DNA from: Neisseriaceae bacterium HSC-16F19
GTDB lineage: Bacteria > Pseudomonadota > Gammaproteobacteria > Burkholderiales > Neisseriaceae
Length of the DNA stretch: 64,000 bases
Direction of reading: 5' to 3'
Assembly: GCF_024171525.1 (NCBI RefSeq)
Contig: NZ_JALJZY010000007.1
Location: 62,001 to 126,000 of the forward strand
Below the pieces are notes generated by a model, which saw nothing but the letters and a program-made list of their open reading frames with translations, ran no database searches and was not told the DNA's origin. Positions 25,571 through 34,345 of the stretch are shown one piece after another (the first letter of the stretch is position 1; each line of letters starts with the position of its first letter). The position numbers and the translations under genes are program-made.

Positions 25571-27052
25571 ATGGAAACAACATATTTATTGATACCGCTG
25601 CTGGTGGGTTTGCTGGCTGTTTTGTTTGTGGTGAATAAAAAACAGAAACAAAAACAGTCCGGTCAGGCTGCTGCGCCGGCTGCAAAAACTGCCCGCAAGA
25701 GTGCTCAGGCTGCCGGTGCGGCCACCGGCAAAGCGGCGGCAGCCCCGGCAGCTTCGGAGGCTCCGGCCGAGCAACCGGCTCCGGCTTTGGATGTCGGTGA
25801 CGACATCGGTTGGGATGTGGCGCCGGAGAGCAGTACCGTCTCTGTGGAAACAGTAGACGCACTGACCGAATACAAGGTGTACAAACAGTTCGGCTATCAC
25901 CAAAAAGCAGCCGAGTCTTTGGCGCAATACCTGCAAACCCATTCTACCAGCGACAGTATGCGCGGTACTTTGGCCGTGGAATTGGCCGGTTTGTGGTTGC
26001 AGGCCAAACAGCCTGACGAATTGGCGGAAGTACTGACCCAGTACCGCGATGTCATCAGTAAGGATGACGCCGAGCAGTTGATTAAAGACGGCTTGGGTCT
26101 GGACAGCAATCACTTGGCACTGCGTGTGTTGGCAGAAGAGTTGCTGGGTTGGGGTGTGCAGGAAACGGCGCAAGAATTGGGCCTGAATCAGAACGATGCC
26201 ATGCCCGTTGCAGCCAAACAGGATGTGTTCACGCCGGAAGCGGCGGCCGAACAGCAAGCCAAGGCTGAGGAACAAGCACAACTGGCACGCCGCCGCGACT
26301 TGGTTTCCGGTGACGAACAACAATGGAAAATCGATCAGGACGAGCGCGATGTGTTGCTGGGCTTTGCCAAACCGGAGCAGGGCTATCAGTTGCTGAAAGA
26401 CCAACTGGTTTATGATGCCGCCGTACGCTGCCTGAACAAGGCCATCCAGCAGTCGGACAAACCGGCCGGTTTGATTATCGATGCCTTGAGCCTGGATTAC
26501 CGCAATAACAAACTGGGTGTGTTTGCACAGCATTTGTGGCGCCTGTATTACAGCTTGGGCCAGCACGGCAACCGCGTGAAAGAGCGCATGCTGGGTTGGG
26601 GCTATAACTTGGGCAACCATCCCATGTTTGAGGAGCTGGAGCGCAAACCCAACGAACAGCGCCTGCGTGAAATCGGTATGAACCAAGGCTATATCACGCG
26701 CGGCAGCAGTGCCATGAAAGCCAAGCGCAAGTCTTTGGTGGAAAGTGTGGCCAGCGAAAGCTTTGTGGCCCAGAATCCTGCAGAGCGCATTTTGAGCGAT
26801 GCCGAATCACTGCTGACATACGGTCAGCTGGATCATGCGATGGAATTGCTGGAGACCTCTATCTTCGAGCATCCGCAGGAGTCACAGCTGTATATTGCTT
26901 TGTTTGATTTGTATGAGCGCTTGGAAGACTGGCCGCGGTTGGAGAATATATTGCATAAAATACGTGATGCGGTAAAAACACCGCCAGAGGAAGTGGTGCT
27001 GGCCATGAGCCAGCTCTTGCAAAGGATTAACCATGGTGGGGTACAACAATAA
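25571..27052 (+). CDS. Membrane-anchored TPR protein (FimV/TspA-like scaffold)
   Basis: 493 residues. One N-terminal membrane segment (residues 4-21, LLIPLLVGLLAVLFVV) is followed by a lysine cluster and a 60-residue Ala/Pro linker, so most of the protein is cytoplasmic. From residue 85 on it is helical: TEYKVYKQFGYHQKAAESLAQYL and AESLLTYGQLDHAMELLETSIFEHP (each shown in part) are TPR/FimV-like repeats, and the C-terminus resembles the FimV C-terminal domain. There is no LysM domain. GGAGG lies six bases upstream of the ATG. It heads a five-gene operon; its stop overlaps the next start (TAATG). I infer a polar or envelope scaffold for the downstream GTPase system. Confidence 0.85.
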   Translation: METTYLLIPLLVGLLAVLFVVNKKQKQKQSGQAAAPAAKTARKSAQAAGAATGKAAAAPAASEAPAEQPAPALDVGDDIGWDVAPESSTVSVETVDALTEYKVYKQFGYHQKAAESLAQYLQTHSTSDSMRGTLAVELAGLWLQAKQPDELAEVLTQYRDVISKDDAEQLIKDGLGLDSNHLALRVLAEELLGWGVQETAQELGLNQNDAMPVAAKQDVFTPEAAAEQQAKAEEQAQLARRRDLVSGDEQQWKIDQDERDVLLGFAKPEQGYQLLKDQLVYDAAVRCLNKAIQQSDKPAGLIIDALSLDYRNNKLGVFAQHLWRLYYSLGQHGNRVKERMLGWGYNLGNHPMFEELERKPNEQRLREIGMNQGYITRGSSAMKAKRKSLVESVASESFVAQNPAERILSDAESLLTYGQLDHAMELLETSIFEHPQESQLYIALFDLYERLEDWPRLENILHKIRDAVKTPPEEVVLAMSQLLQRINHGGVQQ

Positions 27053-28170
27053 TGGATCACAATACGCCAACCGTTAAAACAGTGCGGGTATTGCTGTCCA
27101 ACTTGGATAGCCGGCAGTTTGCCATCTTCCGTATGGCATTCAAAATGCACAATGTTGTGAATTACGAAATTGTCGAAGCCGGCGACGGGAATATTCCGGA
27201 GCTGGTTTTGGTGGACGGGGAGAGCAACGGCGGTGCCGAAGAATGGCAACAGGCCAAGCAGACTTATCCGCATGCCAAAGTCGTGTATTTTGCGGCACAA
27301 CCGCCGGCCTTTACCGCACCGTATCTGGCCAAGCCGATTCAATTCGATACCCTGTTCACCAATTTGCGCAACCTGTTGCAAGGCAATGGTGTGTGGGTGG
27401 CCGGTATGGCCGATAAGGCCGAAGCCGCCGGCATGGCGCGTCCGCAGCATGCCGCACAGGCCCGTCAAGAGGCGGTTTCGATAGACAGCTTTGCCACTGA
27501 AGGTACCTTGTTGGGCTTTGTGCAGCAATTGGCCGCCCAAGGCCAGGATGTGGCTGTGGCAGTGAACGGCAAACCTGCCTTGGTTTTGTTCCCGTCCATC
27601 CAGAAAGTCTTGCTGGCGGTAGATCCGAGCCGCATTCAAGAGTTGTGCAATCAAACCGGACTGAGTTTGGAGAGCAAGGCGGTACCGGCCAATCCGCAAT
27701 TGCAGGAAAAAGCCAAAATCAAGATTCAGGCCTTCATCTGGCAGCTGGCGATTTGGACTGCGCAAGGCCGCCTGATCGAGCCCATCCGCCCGGATACCGT
27801 GCTCAAGCTGACGGCTTGGCCGAATATGACACGGATGGCGTACTTGCCCGAATCCATGCGCATTTCCGCATTCCTGATCAAAACACCCGCCAGTTTGTCC
27901 ATGTTGTACAAGCTGTTACCCTTGGACATGAATGATATTTTGAATTTCATTGCGGCGGCGCACGCCATCGGTTATTTGGAGTTCGAACAATCGGCACAGC
28001 CGCATACGGCACAAGAGACCGTCGTACAGCGTCCGGCAGCCGCAGTTTTGGAAAGACCGGCTCCGGCAGATGAAGCACATGCCCAAGCGGCAACACATAC
28101 ATCTGCACAAGCAGAACAGGGACGCGGCGGCTTGTTGCAGCGTTTGATGGGGCGCTTGCGCGGTAAATAA
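27052..28170 (+). CDS. Receiver-like signalling protein of the GTPase operon
   Basis: 372 residues. Residues 8-115 look like a CheY receiver: VRVLLSNLDS (first strand), ELVLVDGES (strand 3 with a possible phospho-aspartate), KVVYFAAQPP and YLAKPIQFDTLFTNLRNLL (the conserved Lys-Pro and last helix). The second acidic residue of strand 1 and the usual Thr/Ser are not evident, so it may be degenerate. The middle (residues 140-310) is helical with an aromatic-rich stretch (IQAFIWQLAIWTAQGRL) resembling PatA-type effector regions, and the C-terminus is a disordered Ala/Gln linker ending in a basic tail (LLQRLMGRLRGK). It overlaps the TPR gene by one base. Function unknown. Confidence 0.75.
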   Translation: MDHNTPTVKTVRVLLSNLDSRQFAIFRMAFKMHNVVNYEIVEAGDGNIPELVLVDGESNGGAEEWQQAKQTYPHAKVVYFAAQPPAFTAPYLAKPIQFDTLFTNLRNLLQGNGVWVAGMADKAEAAGMARPQHAAQARQEAVSIDSFATEGTLLGFVQQLAAQGQDVAVAVNGKPALVLFPSIQKVLLAVDPSRIQELCNQTGLSLESKAVPANPQLQEKAKIKIQAFIWQLAIWTAQGRLIEPIRPDTVLKLTAWPNMTRMAYLPESMRISAFLIKTPASLSMLYKLLPLDMNDILNFIAAAHAIGYLEFEQSAQPHTAQETVVQRPAAAVLERPAPADEAHAQAATHTSAQAEQGRGGLLQRLMGRLRGK

Positions 28171-28189
28171 TTAAAACAGGAATGACATT

Positions 28190-28726
28190 ATGATTGAAAA
28201 TAAAATTATCTTTACCGGTCCGGTGGGTGTGGGCAAGACGACCGCTATTGCCGCCTTGTCGGATGATCCGCCCATTCAGACCGATGCCAGCGCATCGGAC
28301 ATGACTGCGGTACGTAAAGGCTATACCACGGTGGCTATGGATTACGGTGTAATCCGCTTGGACGAAAACACCAAAATCCACCTCTATGGCACGCCGGGTC
28401 AGGAACGTTTTGACTTTATGTGGGGTATCTTGAGCAAAGGCAGCATGGGTCTGATTTTGCTTTTGGATAATACTCGCGCCAATCCGCTAAAAGATTTGCA
28501 ATTTTTCTTGGATTCTTTTAGGGACTTATTGGATGACGCTCCCGTAGTGGTGGGTGTGACCAAACTTGATCTGCAAAATCAACCGGGTGTTGAGGTTTAT
28601 CAGCAATACCTGGCCAAGCACGGCTTGAATGTGCCGGTGTTTGAAGTGGATGCCCGTAACGAGGACGATGTGAAACAATTGGTGATGGCCATGTTGTATT
28701 CCATTGATCCGGGTTTGGAAGGATAA
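28190..28726 (+). CDS. Small Ras-like GTPase (MglA/CvnD type)
   Basis: 178 residues, one G domain. P-loop GPVGVGKTT at residues 9-17, TTVAMDYGVI (switch I region), LYGTPGQERFDFMW (switch II) and VGVTKLD in place of NKxD. These features match the prokaryotic Arf-like GTPases: MglA of Myxococcus, which sets polarity for motility, and CvnD of Streptomyces conservons. Such GTPases work with roadblock proteins as GAPs, and one is encoded two genes downstream. Gaps of 19 and 9 bases to its neighbours support one transcript. A role in polarity or in surface motility is inferred, not shown. Confidence 0.92.
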   Translation: MIENKIIFTGPVGVGKTTAIAALSDDPPIQTDASASDMTAVRKGYTTVAMDYGVIRLDENTKIHLYGTPGQERFDFMWGILSKGSMGLILLLDNTRANPLKDLQFFLDSFRDLLDDAPVVVGVTKLDLQNQPGVEVYQQYLAKHGLNVPVFEVDARNEDDVKQLVMAMLYSIDPGLEG

Positions 28727-28735
28727 CGAGGTCTT

Positions 28736-29395
28736 ATGGAATCTACACTTTCATTACAAAATAATCTGTATCCCAAAGTAACACCTGCGGGAGCATTTTA
28801 TGCCGTTTCCAGCTCTACACACAGTGCCAGCCGGATTTTGTTGGCCAACATCCTGCAAGCTGATGTGAAAGAAATGATCACCGAAGAGCGCCTGATGCAA
28901 TGGGCCGGTACCGATGACCGTAGTACCGCCTTGAGTCTGCTTTATCGTTTGCAGCGTTTGGAGTTTCTGTATGGTGAAGAACAGCCGAGCTCCAAACTGG
29001 TGGAGGTGACGGCCGAGGGCTTTCAGGACATCTTGGGCCAATTGTCAGACAATGACCGTGCATTGCTGGTGGATCAAGACGGTTTTTATTTTGCCAACAT
29101 CGGCTTTAATCATGAAACTGCGGAAGAGGTGGCCAATCTGGCCAGTGAAGCGCGCATTCTGATTGAGAAGCACAGCCTGTTGGTAAAAAACAACCTGAAT
29201 ATTTACCATAATGCCATGGGTATTTGCGATCCTGCCGGACAGAGCGAGCTGACTTTCTTCCCACTGTATGTGGGTGATGTGAAATACATTCTGGTGATTG
29301 CGGGTATCCCTCTGCTCAACAGCGAAGCCTTTGTTACCTTGGTACGTTCGCTGTATGTGCTGACGGGTGAAGATATTCATTGGCTCAAGCGCTGA
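28736..29395 (+). CDS. Winged-helix plus roadblock-like protein of the GTPase operon
   Basis: 219 residues, soluble. Residues 30-95 (SASRILLANILQADVKEMITEE, then STALSLLYRLQRLEFLYGE, each partly quoted) look like a winged-helix domain; residues 105-215 have the alternating strand-helix pattern of a roadblock/LC7 fold (DRALLVDQDGFYFANIGF, FFPLYVGDVKYILVIAG). CvnC-type proteins of conservons combine similar functions. The gene begins nine bases after the GTPase stop with AACGAGG upstream. I do not recognise a named family; a regulator or GAP-like partner of the GTPase is the best inference. Confidence 0.75.
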   Translation: MESTLSLQNNLYPKVTPAGAFYAVSSSTHSASRILLANILQADVKEMITEERLMQWAGTDDRSTALSLLYRLQRLEFLYGEEQPSSKLVEVTAEGFQDILGQLSDNDRALLVDQDGFYFANIGFNHETAEEVANLASEARILIEKHSLLVKNNLNIYHNAMGICDPAGQSELTFFPLYVGDVKYILVIAGIPLLNSEAFVTLVRSLYVLTGEDIHWLKR

Positions 29396-29461
29396 CCGTA
29401 GGTGTGCGAAACCGACTGACCGATTACACATAAATAATAATAATCCAGAGAGATTGCGAAA

Positions 29462-29827
29462 ATGCAAGAACAATTACTGACTTCCGTACTGAGCGATTTG
29501 AACAGCTCATCTTCAGATATCACTGCTTCTGCTGTTATTTCTACCGACGGTCTGCCCGTCGCAGCACTGCTGCCGCGTGGTATCGATGCCGACCGCGTGG
29601 GTGCGATGTCTGCAGCCCTGTTGGCTTTGGGTAACCGTACTGCCCGCGAGCTGCAATGCGGCGAGTTGGAGCAAGTGATGGTCAAAGGCAAACACGGCTA
29701 TATTTTGCTGATTCAAGCCAGTGCCGATACCGTGCTGGCCATTACTGCCAACGAAAATGCCAAGCTGGGTCTGATCCTGCTGGATGCCCGCCGCGCCGCC
29801 AAGAGCATCATCGATATTTATCGTTAA
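29462..29827 (+). CDS. Roadblock/LC7 domain protein (MglB/CvnB-like)
   Basis: 121 residues covering one roadblock/LC7 domain: SSDITASAVISTDGLPVAALLP, then DRVGAMSAALLALGNRTA, VMVKGKHGYILLIQAS and VLAITANENAKLGLILLDARRA (partly quoted). In MglA/MglB and conservon systems such proteins dimerise and stimulate the GTPase or hold it in place. The operon ends here with a hairpin terminator at 29959-29995. It is 66 bases after the previous gene, so an extra promoter there is possible. Confidence 0.93.
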   Translation: MQEQLLTSVLSDLNSSSSDITASAVISTDGLPVAALLPRGIDADRVGAMSAALLALGNRTARELQCGELEQVMVKGKHGYILLIQASADTVLAITANENAKLGLILLDARRAAKSIIDIYR

Positions 29828-29958
29828 GCAGTTGCCGTATTGGCCGGTATAGTGGGCCGATACCTTGCTGGGCTAGTGCATATCCTTGTATCACAGGATG
29901 GGGCGCACTATAACCAAAAATAAAGCGATAAATCTATATAAAACAGATGCCTAATGGG

Positions 29959-29995
29959 AATCTGCCTATTGTGTCAGACAATGGGCAGATTTTTG
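29959..29995 (+). terminator. Terminator of the GTPase/roadblock operon
   Basis: AATCTGCC ... GGGCAGATT stem extended by ATTGT/ACAAT around GTCAG, followed by TTTTT. It is not built from uptake sequences. Confidence 0.85.
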
Positions 29996-30020
29996 TTGTT
30001 GGTATTTTTAGAAGTAAATC

Positions 30021-31886
30021 ATGAGCAAACACATTTTTTATGAAGAATCCGGCCAGTTTAAGGCGGCGGTGATTGTGCAGCAGAACGAGGCCACTTATTT
30101 GGTCGATACCCTGCACGGCAAGCGCAGCAAGGTGAAGGCCAACCATGTTTTCCTCACCTTTGACGGCGACCCGGAGGCGTTTTTGCAGGCCGCTGCGGCA
30201 GCCGCCGCCGAAATCGATACCGATTTGCTGTGGGAGGTGTGCGGCAGCGAGGAATTCAGCGGCGAAGAGGCGGCACGCGAGTATTTCGGTGCGGCGCCGC
30301 AGGCGGCCGAATATGCGGGTACGCTGATGGCCCTGTATGCCGCGCCGGTGTATTTTCATAAAAAAAGCAAAGGTGTATTTAAAGCCGTACTGGAAGAAAC
30401 CCTGAAGCAGGCATTGCAGGCACTGGAGCGCAAAAAGCAGCAGGATGCGCAACTGGAGGCTTGGGTGACGGAAATGGCGGCGGGCAGGCTGCCTGAAGCG
30501 GTGGCGGCGGATTTGCGCAGCATTTTGCATATGCCGGACAAGCAAAGCCTGACTTATAAAGCCTTTACCAAGGCGGCCGAGGCGCACAAGCACAGCCCTT
30601 TGGCGTGGGCGCAGCATTTGGGCGGGGTGACCTCCTTGCCGCAATATTTTTTGGACGGCTTTTTGTGCAAGCATTTCCCTAAAGGCACGGATTGGGCGGC
30701 TCAGGATGTGCCGCCCTTGCCGGATTTGCCCGAGGCCGATGTGCAGGCGTTTTCCATAGACGGTGTCGACACCACCGAAATCGACGATGCCTTGAGCGTG
30801 ACCCTGCTGGACAACGGCCATCGCCGCATCGGCATTCATATTGCCGCGCCTTCCTTGGTGGTGCAGGCCGATGATGCCGCGGAGACGGAAATTTTTGCCC
30901 GCCAGAGCACGGTGTATTACCCCGGCGGCAAAATCACCATGCTGCCTGAAAACTGGATTGCCGCCTTCAGTCTGGATACCGGCGGCTTCCGTCCGGCGGT
31001 GAGTCTGTATGCGGAGGTGGATGCGGATTTTCAAGTACTGGCGCTGGAAAGCCGCGTCGAGCGGGTGTGGATCGCCGACAATCTGCGCATCGAAGCGATT
31101 GAGGCCGCCTTCCAGCCGCAGGCAGCGCGTGAGGAAGCCGAGGCGTTTCCGCACCAACAGGCGCTGAACTGGCTCTACGATTTTGCCATCGCGCAGCAGA
31201 AAGCCCGCGGCAAATACGAGCCGGAGCGTCCGCCGCAATACGATTACAGCATTGATTTTGATGCCGGGGGCAGGGTGTGCATTGCCCGGCGCGAGCGCGG
31301 TTCACCCATAGATACCGTGGTGAGCGAGATGATGATTTTGGCCAACAGCACTTGGGCCAAGATGCTGGACGAGGCCGGATTGCCGGGCCTGTTCCGCATC
31401 CAGACCACCGGCAAGGTGCGCATGAGCACCCAGGCGCAAGAGCATGTCGGCTTGGGCTTGCAGCACTATGCCTGGTTTACCTCGCCCTTGCGCCGCGCCG
31501 CCGATTATATCAATCAGAAACAGCTGCTCAGCCTGCTGCTGCCGGATACCGCGCCGCGCTTCCAGCCCAAAGACGCCATGCTGTTTGCCGCGGTGGGTCA
31601 GTTTGAGTCTGCCCATGCGGTGTATGGCGATTTCCAGCGCCAGATGGAAGCCTATTGGAGTTTGGTGTATATCCGGGAACAGGGCTTGCGCGAGCTGACG
31701 GCGGTGGTATTGAAAGAGGAGTTGGTGCGCATCGAAGGTCTGCCTTTGGTGGCACGCGCAACGGGCATTCCTTTTGAAACCCTGCCCAAAACCCGCATCA
31801 AGCTGGCGGTGGGGGCGATTGATTTGGCCACGCAGAGCATCGGTTTGCAGTATGTGACGGTTTTGCCCTTGGAAACCGCAGTTTAG
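30021..31886 (+). CDS. RNB-domain exoribonuclease (RNase II/R family)
   Basis: 621 residues. The central RNB domain starts near residue 245 with the metal-binding block VDTTEIDDALSV and continues with IGIHIAAPSLVVQ, FARQSTVYYPGGKITMLP and the FTSPLRRAADYINQKQLL motif that binds the RNA 3' end. The N-terminal 240 residues lack classical cold-shock domains and the C-terminal S1 domain is short or absent, unlike RNase R. This matches the shorter RNase II-like proteins of betaproteobacteria. It degrades RNA 3' to 5'. Two uptake sequences lie in the coding region. It is monocistronic. Confidence 0.9.
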   Translation: MSKHIFYEESGQFKAAVIVQQNEATYLVDTLHGKRSKVKANHVFLTFDGDPEAFLQAAAAAAAEIDTDLLWEVCGSEEFSGEEAAREYFGAAPQAAEYAGTLMALYAAPVYFHKKSKGVFKAVLEETLKQALQALERKKQQDAQLEAWVTEMAAGRLPEAVAADLRSILHMPDKQSLTYKAFTKAAEAHKHSPLAWAQHLGGVTSLPQYFLDGFLCKHFPKGTDWAAQDVPPLPDLPEADVQAFSIDGVDTTEIDDALSVTLLDNGHRRIGIHIAAPSLVVQADDAAETEIFARQSTVYYPGGKITMLPENWIAAFSLDTGGFRPAVSLYAEVDADFQVLALESRVERVWIADNLRIEAIEAAFQPQAAREEAEAFPHQQALNWLYDFAIAQQKARGKYEPERPPQYDYSIDFDAGGRVCIARRERGSPIDTVVSEMMILANSTWAKMLDEAGLPGLFRIQTTGKVRMSTQAQEHVGLGLQHYAWFTSPLRRAADYINQKQLLSLLLPDTAPRFQPKDAMLFAAVGQFESAHAVYGDFQRQMEAYWSLVYIREQGLRELTAVVLKEELVRIEGLPLVARATGIPFETLPKTRIKLAVGAIDLATQSIGLQYVTVLPLETAV

Positions 31887-31893
31887 GCGAATA

Positions 31894-31995
31894 ATACCAA
31901 TCTAAAAAATAATCTAACTTCGTTGTCTCACCTTGCCGTACTACTTGTACTGTCTTCGGCTCGCCGCCTTGTTATCTTATTTTTTGAATTGGTAT
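31894..31995. mobile_element. Hybrid miniature element: ATACCAAT ends, Correia-type core
   Basis: 102 bp with ends ATACCAATCTAAAAAATAA and TTATTTTTTGAATTGGTAT. The middle (CACCTTGCCGTACTACTTG, TACTGTCTTCGGCTCGCCGC) matches the core of the Correia-like element at 62047, while the ends match those at 4949-5127. Confidence 0.75.
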
Positions 31996-32006
31996 AAGCA
32001 TTCGTT

Positions 32007-32049
32007 CAGGCTGCCTGAAAAGCACAAAAGCGTTTTCAGGCAGCCTTGT
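32007..32049 (+). terminator. DUS-hairpin terminator after the RNB nuclease
   Basis: CAGGCTGCCTGAAAA ... TTTTCAGGCAGCCTTG followed by TTTTTTT. Confidence 0.8.
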
Positions 32050-32141
32050 TTTTTTGCGAAACGGCTCTATATTGGGCGGCAGTCAATTCAAACCGCCGTA
32101 TCCATGACCCTACGGCGGCCCTTATTTCGGAAAGAAACCCT

Positions 32142-33263
32142 ATGAGTGAACGCGATTTTTACGAAGTGCTGGGTGTGTCGCGCAGTGCTTCGGACGATGA
32201 AATCAAAAAAGCCTACCGCAAGCTGGCGATGAAATACCACCCCGACCGCAATCCCGACAATCCGGAGGCGGAGGCCAAATTTAAAGAGGTGCAGAAAGCC
32301 TACGATATTCTGTCGGACGCACAGAAAAAAGCCGCTTACGACCAATACGGCCATGCCGGTGTCGATCCCAATATGGGCGGCGGCGCGGGCGGCTTCGGCG
32401 GTTTTGGCGGCGGAGCCTTCGATTTCGGCGATATTTTCAGCCAGATGTTCGGCGCCGGTGCGGGCGGCCGTCAGCCCAATTTCCAGGGCGCGGACCTGCA
32501 ATACAGCATGGAAATCAGCCTCGAAGAGGCGGCGCGCGGGGTGAAGAAAACCATCACCATTCCCGCGCATGAAGAGTGCGACATCTGCCACGGCAGCGGC
32601 GCCAAACCGGGCACCAGCGCCTCGGTGTGCGGCACTTGCGGCGGCAGCGGCACCGTGCATGTGCGCCAGGCCATTTTCCATATGCAGCAAACCTGTCCCA
32701 CCTGTCACGGCAGCGGCAAGCAGATTAAAGATCCGTGTGTGAAATGCCACGGCGCAGGCCAGGTGAAAACCCGCAAAACCGTGGATGTGTCCATTCCGGC
32801 GGGCATAGACGACGGCCAGCGCATCCGCCTGAGCGGCGAGGGCGAGCCGGGCAGCAACGGTGCGCCGGCGGGTGATTTGTATGTGCTGGTGCGGGTGCGC
32901 CCGCACGGGGTGTTTGAACGCGACGGCATGGATTTGCATTGCGAACTGCCCATCAGCTTTACCGTGGCCGCGCTCGGCGGCGAGGTGGAAGTGCCGACCC
33001 TGGAAGGCCGTGTCAAACTGAATATCCCCAAAGAAACCCAAACCGGCCGCCGCATGCGCGTGCGCGGCAAGGGGGTGAAATCGGTGCGCTCGGCAGCCGT
33101 GGGCGATTTGTACTGCCATGTGGTGGTGGAAACGCCGGTGAATCTGACCGAGCGCCAAAAAGAACTGCTGGAAGAGTTTGAAAAAATCTCCACCGGCTTG
33201 GACCGCGCACAGACGCCGCGGCAGAAATCGTTTATGGACAAGCTGCGCGATTTGTTTGAATAA
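32142..33263 (+). CDS. dnaJ: Chaperone DnaJ
   Basis: 373 residues from the ATG at 32142 (GGAAAG upstream). It is the Hsp40 co-chaperone that stimulates DnaK ATPase and delivers substrates. The J domain has [12 protein letters not shown]; a Gly/Phe-rich linker follows; the zinc domain has four CxxCxGxG repeats ([32 protein letters not shown]); then the C-terminal substrate domains. dnaK and grpE are not adjacent. No CIRCE or obvious heat-shock promoter is visible upstream. Closed by a DUS terminator at 33282-33316. Confidence 0.97.
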   Translation: MSERDFYEVLGVSRSASDDEIKKAYRKLAMKYHPDRNPDNPEAEAKFKEVQKAYDILSDAQKKAAYDQYGHAGVDPNMGGGAGGFGGFGGGAFDFGDIFSQMFGAGAGGRQPNFQGADLQYSMEISLEEAARGVKKTITIPAHEECDICHGSGAKPGTSASVCGTCGGSGTVHVRQAIFHMQQTCPTCHGSGKQIKDPCVKCHGAGQVKTRKTVDVSIPAGIDDGQRIRLSGEGEPGSNGAPAGDLYVLVRVRPHGVFERDGMDLHCELPISFTVAALGGEVEVPTLEGRVKLNIPKETQTGRRMRVRGKGVKSVRSAAVGDLYCHVVVETPVNLTERQKELLEEFEKISTGLDRAQTPRQKSFMDKLRDLFE

Positions 33264-33281
33264 ATAGGAATGCACCGACAC

Positions 33282-33316
33282 AAGGCTGCCTGAAAATATT
33301 TCAGGCAGCCTTCTTT
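33282..33316 (+). terminator. DUS-hairpin terminator after dnaJ
   Basis: AAGGCTGCCTGAAAATA / TTTCAGGCAGCCTT with a following TCTTT. Confidence 0.8.
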
Positions 33317-33414
33317 AATAATGAGTGGAGCTTATCTATACGCTCTAATCATTTAAAAGTAAGAACGATACGACGTTGCTGCCGTGCATGAAAAACACCG
33401 TATTTTGATTATAT

Positions 33415-34002
33415 TTAATAAACCAACAATACGCCTGAATGATAATCGAAGCTTGGTAAGGATTTATCTTTGACAAAGCCTACGGGGTTGTAGCCGCTTT
33501 CATGATAGGGTGTATTAGGTAACCATCCGCAGGGCAGGTAGCCCGCATTTAAAATGGCTAACAGATTGCCGCCCACATCCATACGTAGCTGAGGCTTGGC
33601 GCGTTGCATAAAAAATTCCATAAAAGCACTGATGACAATGCCCAGCAGCACATGACTCCATACCGTTTCAGGCAGTTGCTTTGTCGAAATTTTTTGTAGC
33701 AGATAGGGCTTATGTGCATCAAAGGCGTGCGTGACGGCCCGTGCCAACGGGTTGGTATCAAAACCATTCATTTTTTGACGTGCAAAGGCAAACAAGGCAT
33801 TGCGCGTTTTTAAATCAAAAATTTCAAAGTCGGCGGAAGTAATACTTGATTCAAGGTGTTTGGCATCGGCGAGTGCTTGAATGTTGAAGGGTGAGTCCAA
33901 CTTGCTATGGTCTGCTAATGTGCCGACATTGTTCAGCCAAGCACTTACATCAAGTGTGGGCATAAACACAGTCAATGCTTCATCGATGCTGTATGTACTC
34001 AT
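33415..34002 (-). CDS. Hypothetical protein, lower GC than its surroundings
   Basis: 195 residues, no signal peptide. It starts MSTYSIDEALTVFMPTLD; the middle has a possible hydrophobic helix (WSHVLLGIVISAFMEFFM) and the C-terminus contains LLAILNAGYLPCGWLPNTP. I do not recognise the family. Base composition is visibly lower in GC than the neighbouring dnaJ and ampG, and the codon use is AT-richer, which suggests acquisition from elsewhere. It is flanked on both sides by DUS hairpins (33282 and 34083). There is no companion gene, so an orphan immunity or defence protein is only one possibility. Confidence 0.7.
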   Translation of the reverse strand: MSTYSIDEALTVFMPTLDVSAWLNNVGTLADHSKLDSPFNIQALADAKHLESSITSADFEIFDLKTRNALFAFARQKMNGFDTNPLARAVTHAFDAHKPYLLQKISTKQLPETVWSHVLLGIVISAFMEFFMQRAKPQLRMDVGGNLLAILNAGYLPCGWLPNTPYHESGYNPVGFVKDKSLPSFDYHSGVLLVY

Positions 34003-34082
34003 GGTTTTCTGGGATAGTGTTATGAGACCAATGGGGCTTTGAAAGTTTGTGTCATTATTGAATATTTTGGTAGAGCGCTGTC

Positions 34083-34116
34083 AAGGCTGCCTGAAAATAT
34101 TTCAGGCAGCCTTTTT
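34083..34116. terminator. DUS-hairpin upstream of the low-GC orphan
   Basis: AAGGCTGCCTGAAAATA / TTTCAGGCAGCCTTTTT, almost the same sequence as the terminator at 33282-33316 on the other side of the orphan gene. Confidence 0.75.
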
Positions 34117-34229
34117 GGTGTATGATGCCTGCCGTTTTGCCGGTCTGTATCGGCAATATCCTCTGACTATATCAATGCAAAAATAATCTAACGCGGATAA
34201 GTTTTCTTGGTCATGCGATTATCTCTATC

Positions 34230-34304
34230 AAGATCCTGCGACTGCGCGCAGGATGACCACATCCCGTCATTCTGCGCGCAGCGTCAGCAGAGTTGCAGAA
34301 TCTG
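34230..34304 (+). repeat. Dispersed hairpin repeat, copy 2
   Basis: AAGATCCTGCGACTGCGCGC then AGGATGACC, CGTCATTCTGCGCGCAGCG and GTTGCAGAATCTG. Confidence 0.8.
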
Positions 34305-34345
34305 TTTCCCGTTTTCAGGCAGCTTATGGCTTTTAGGTTTGATTT

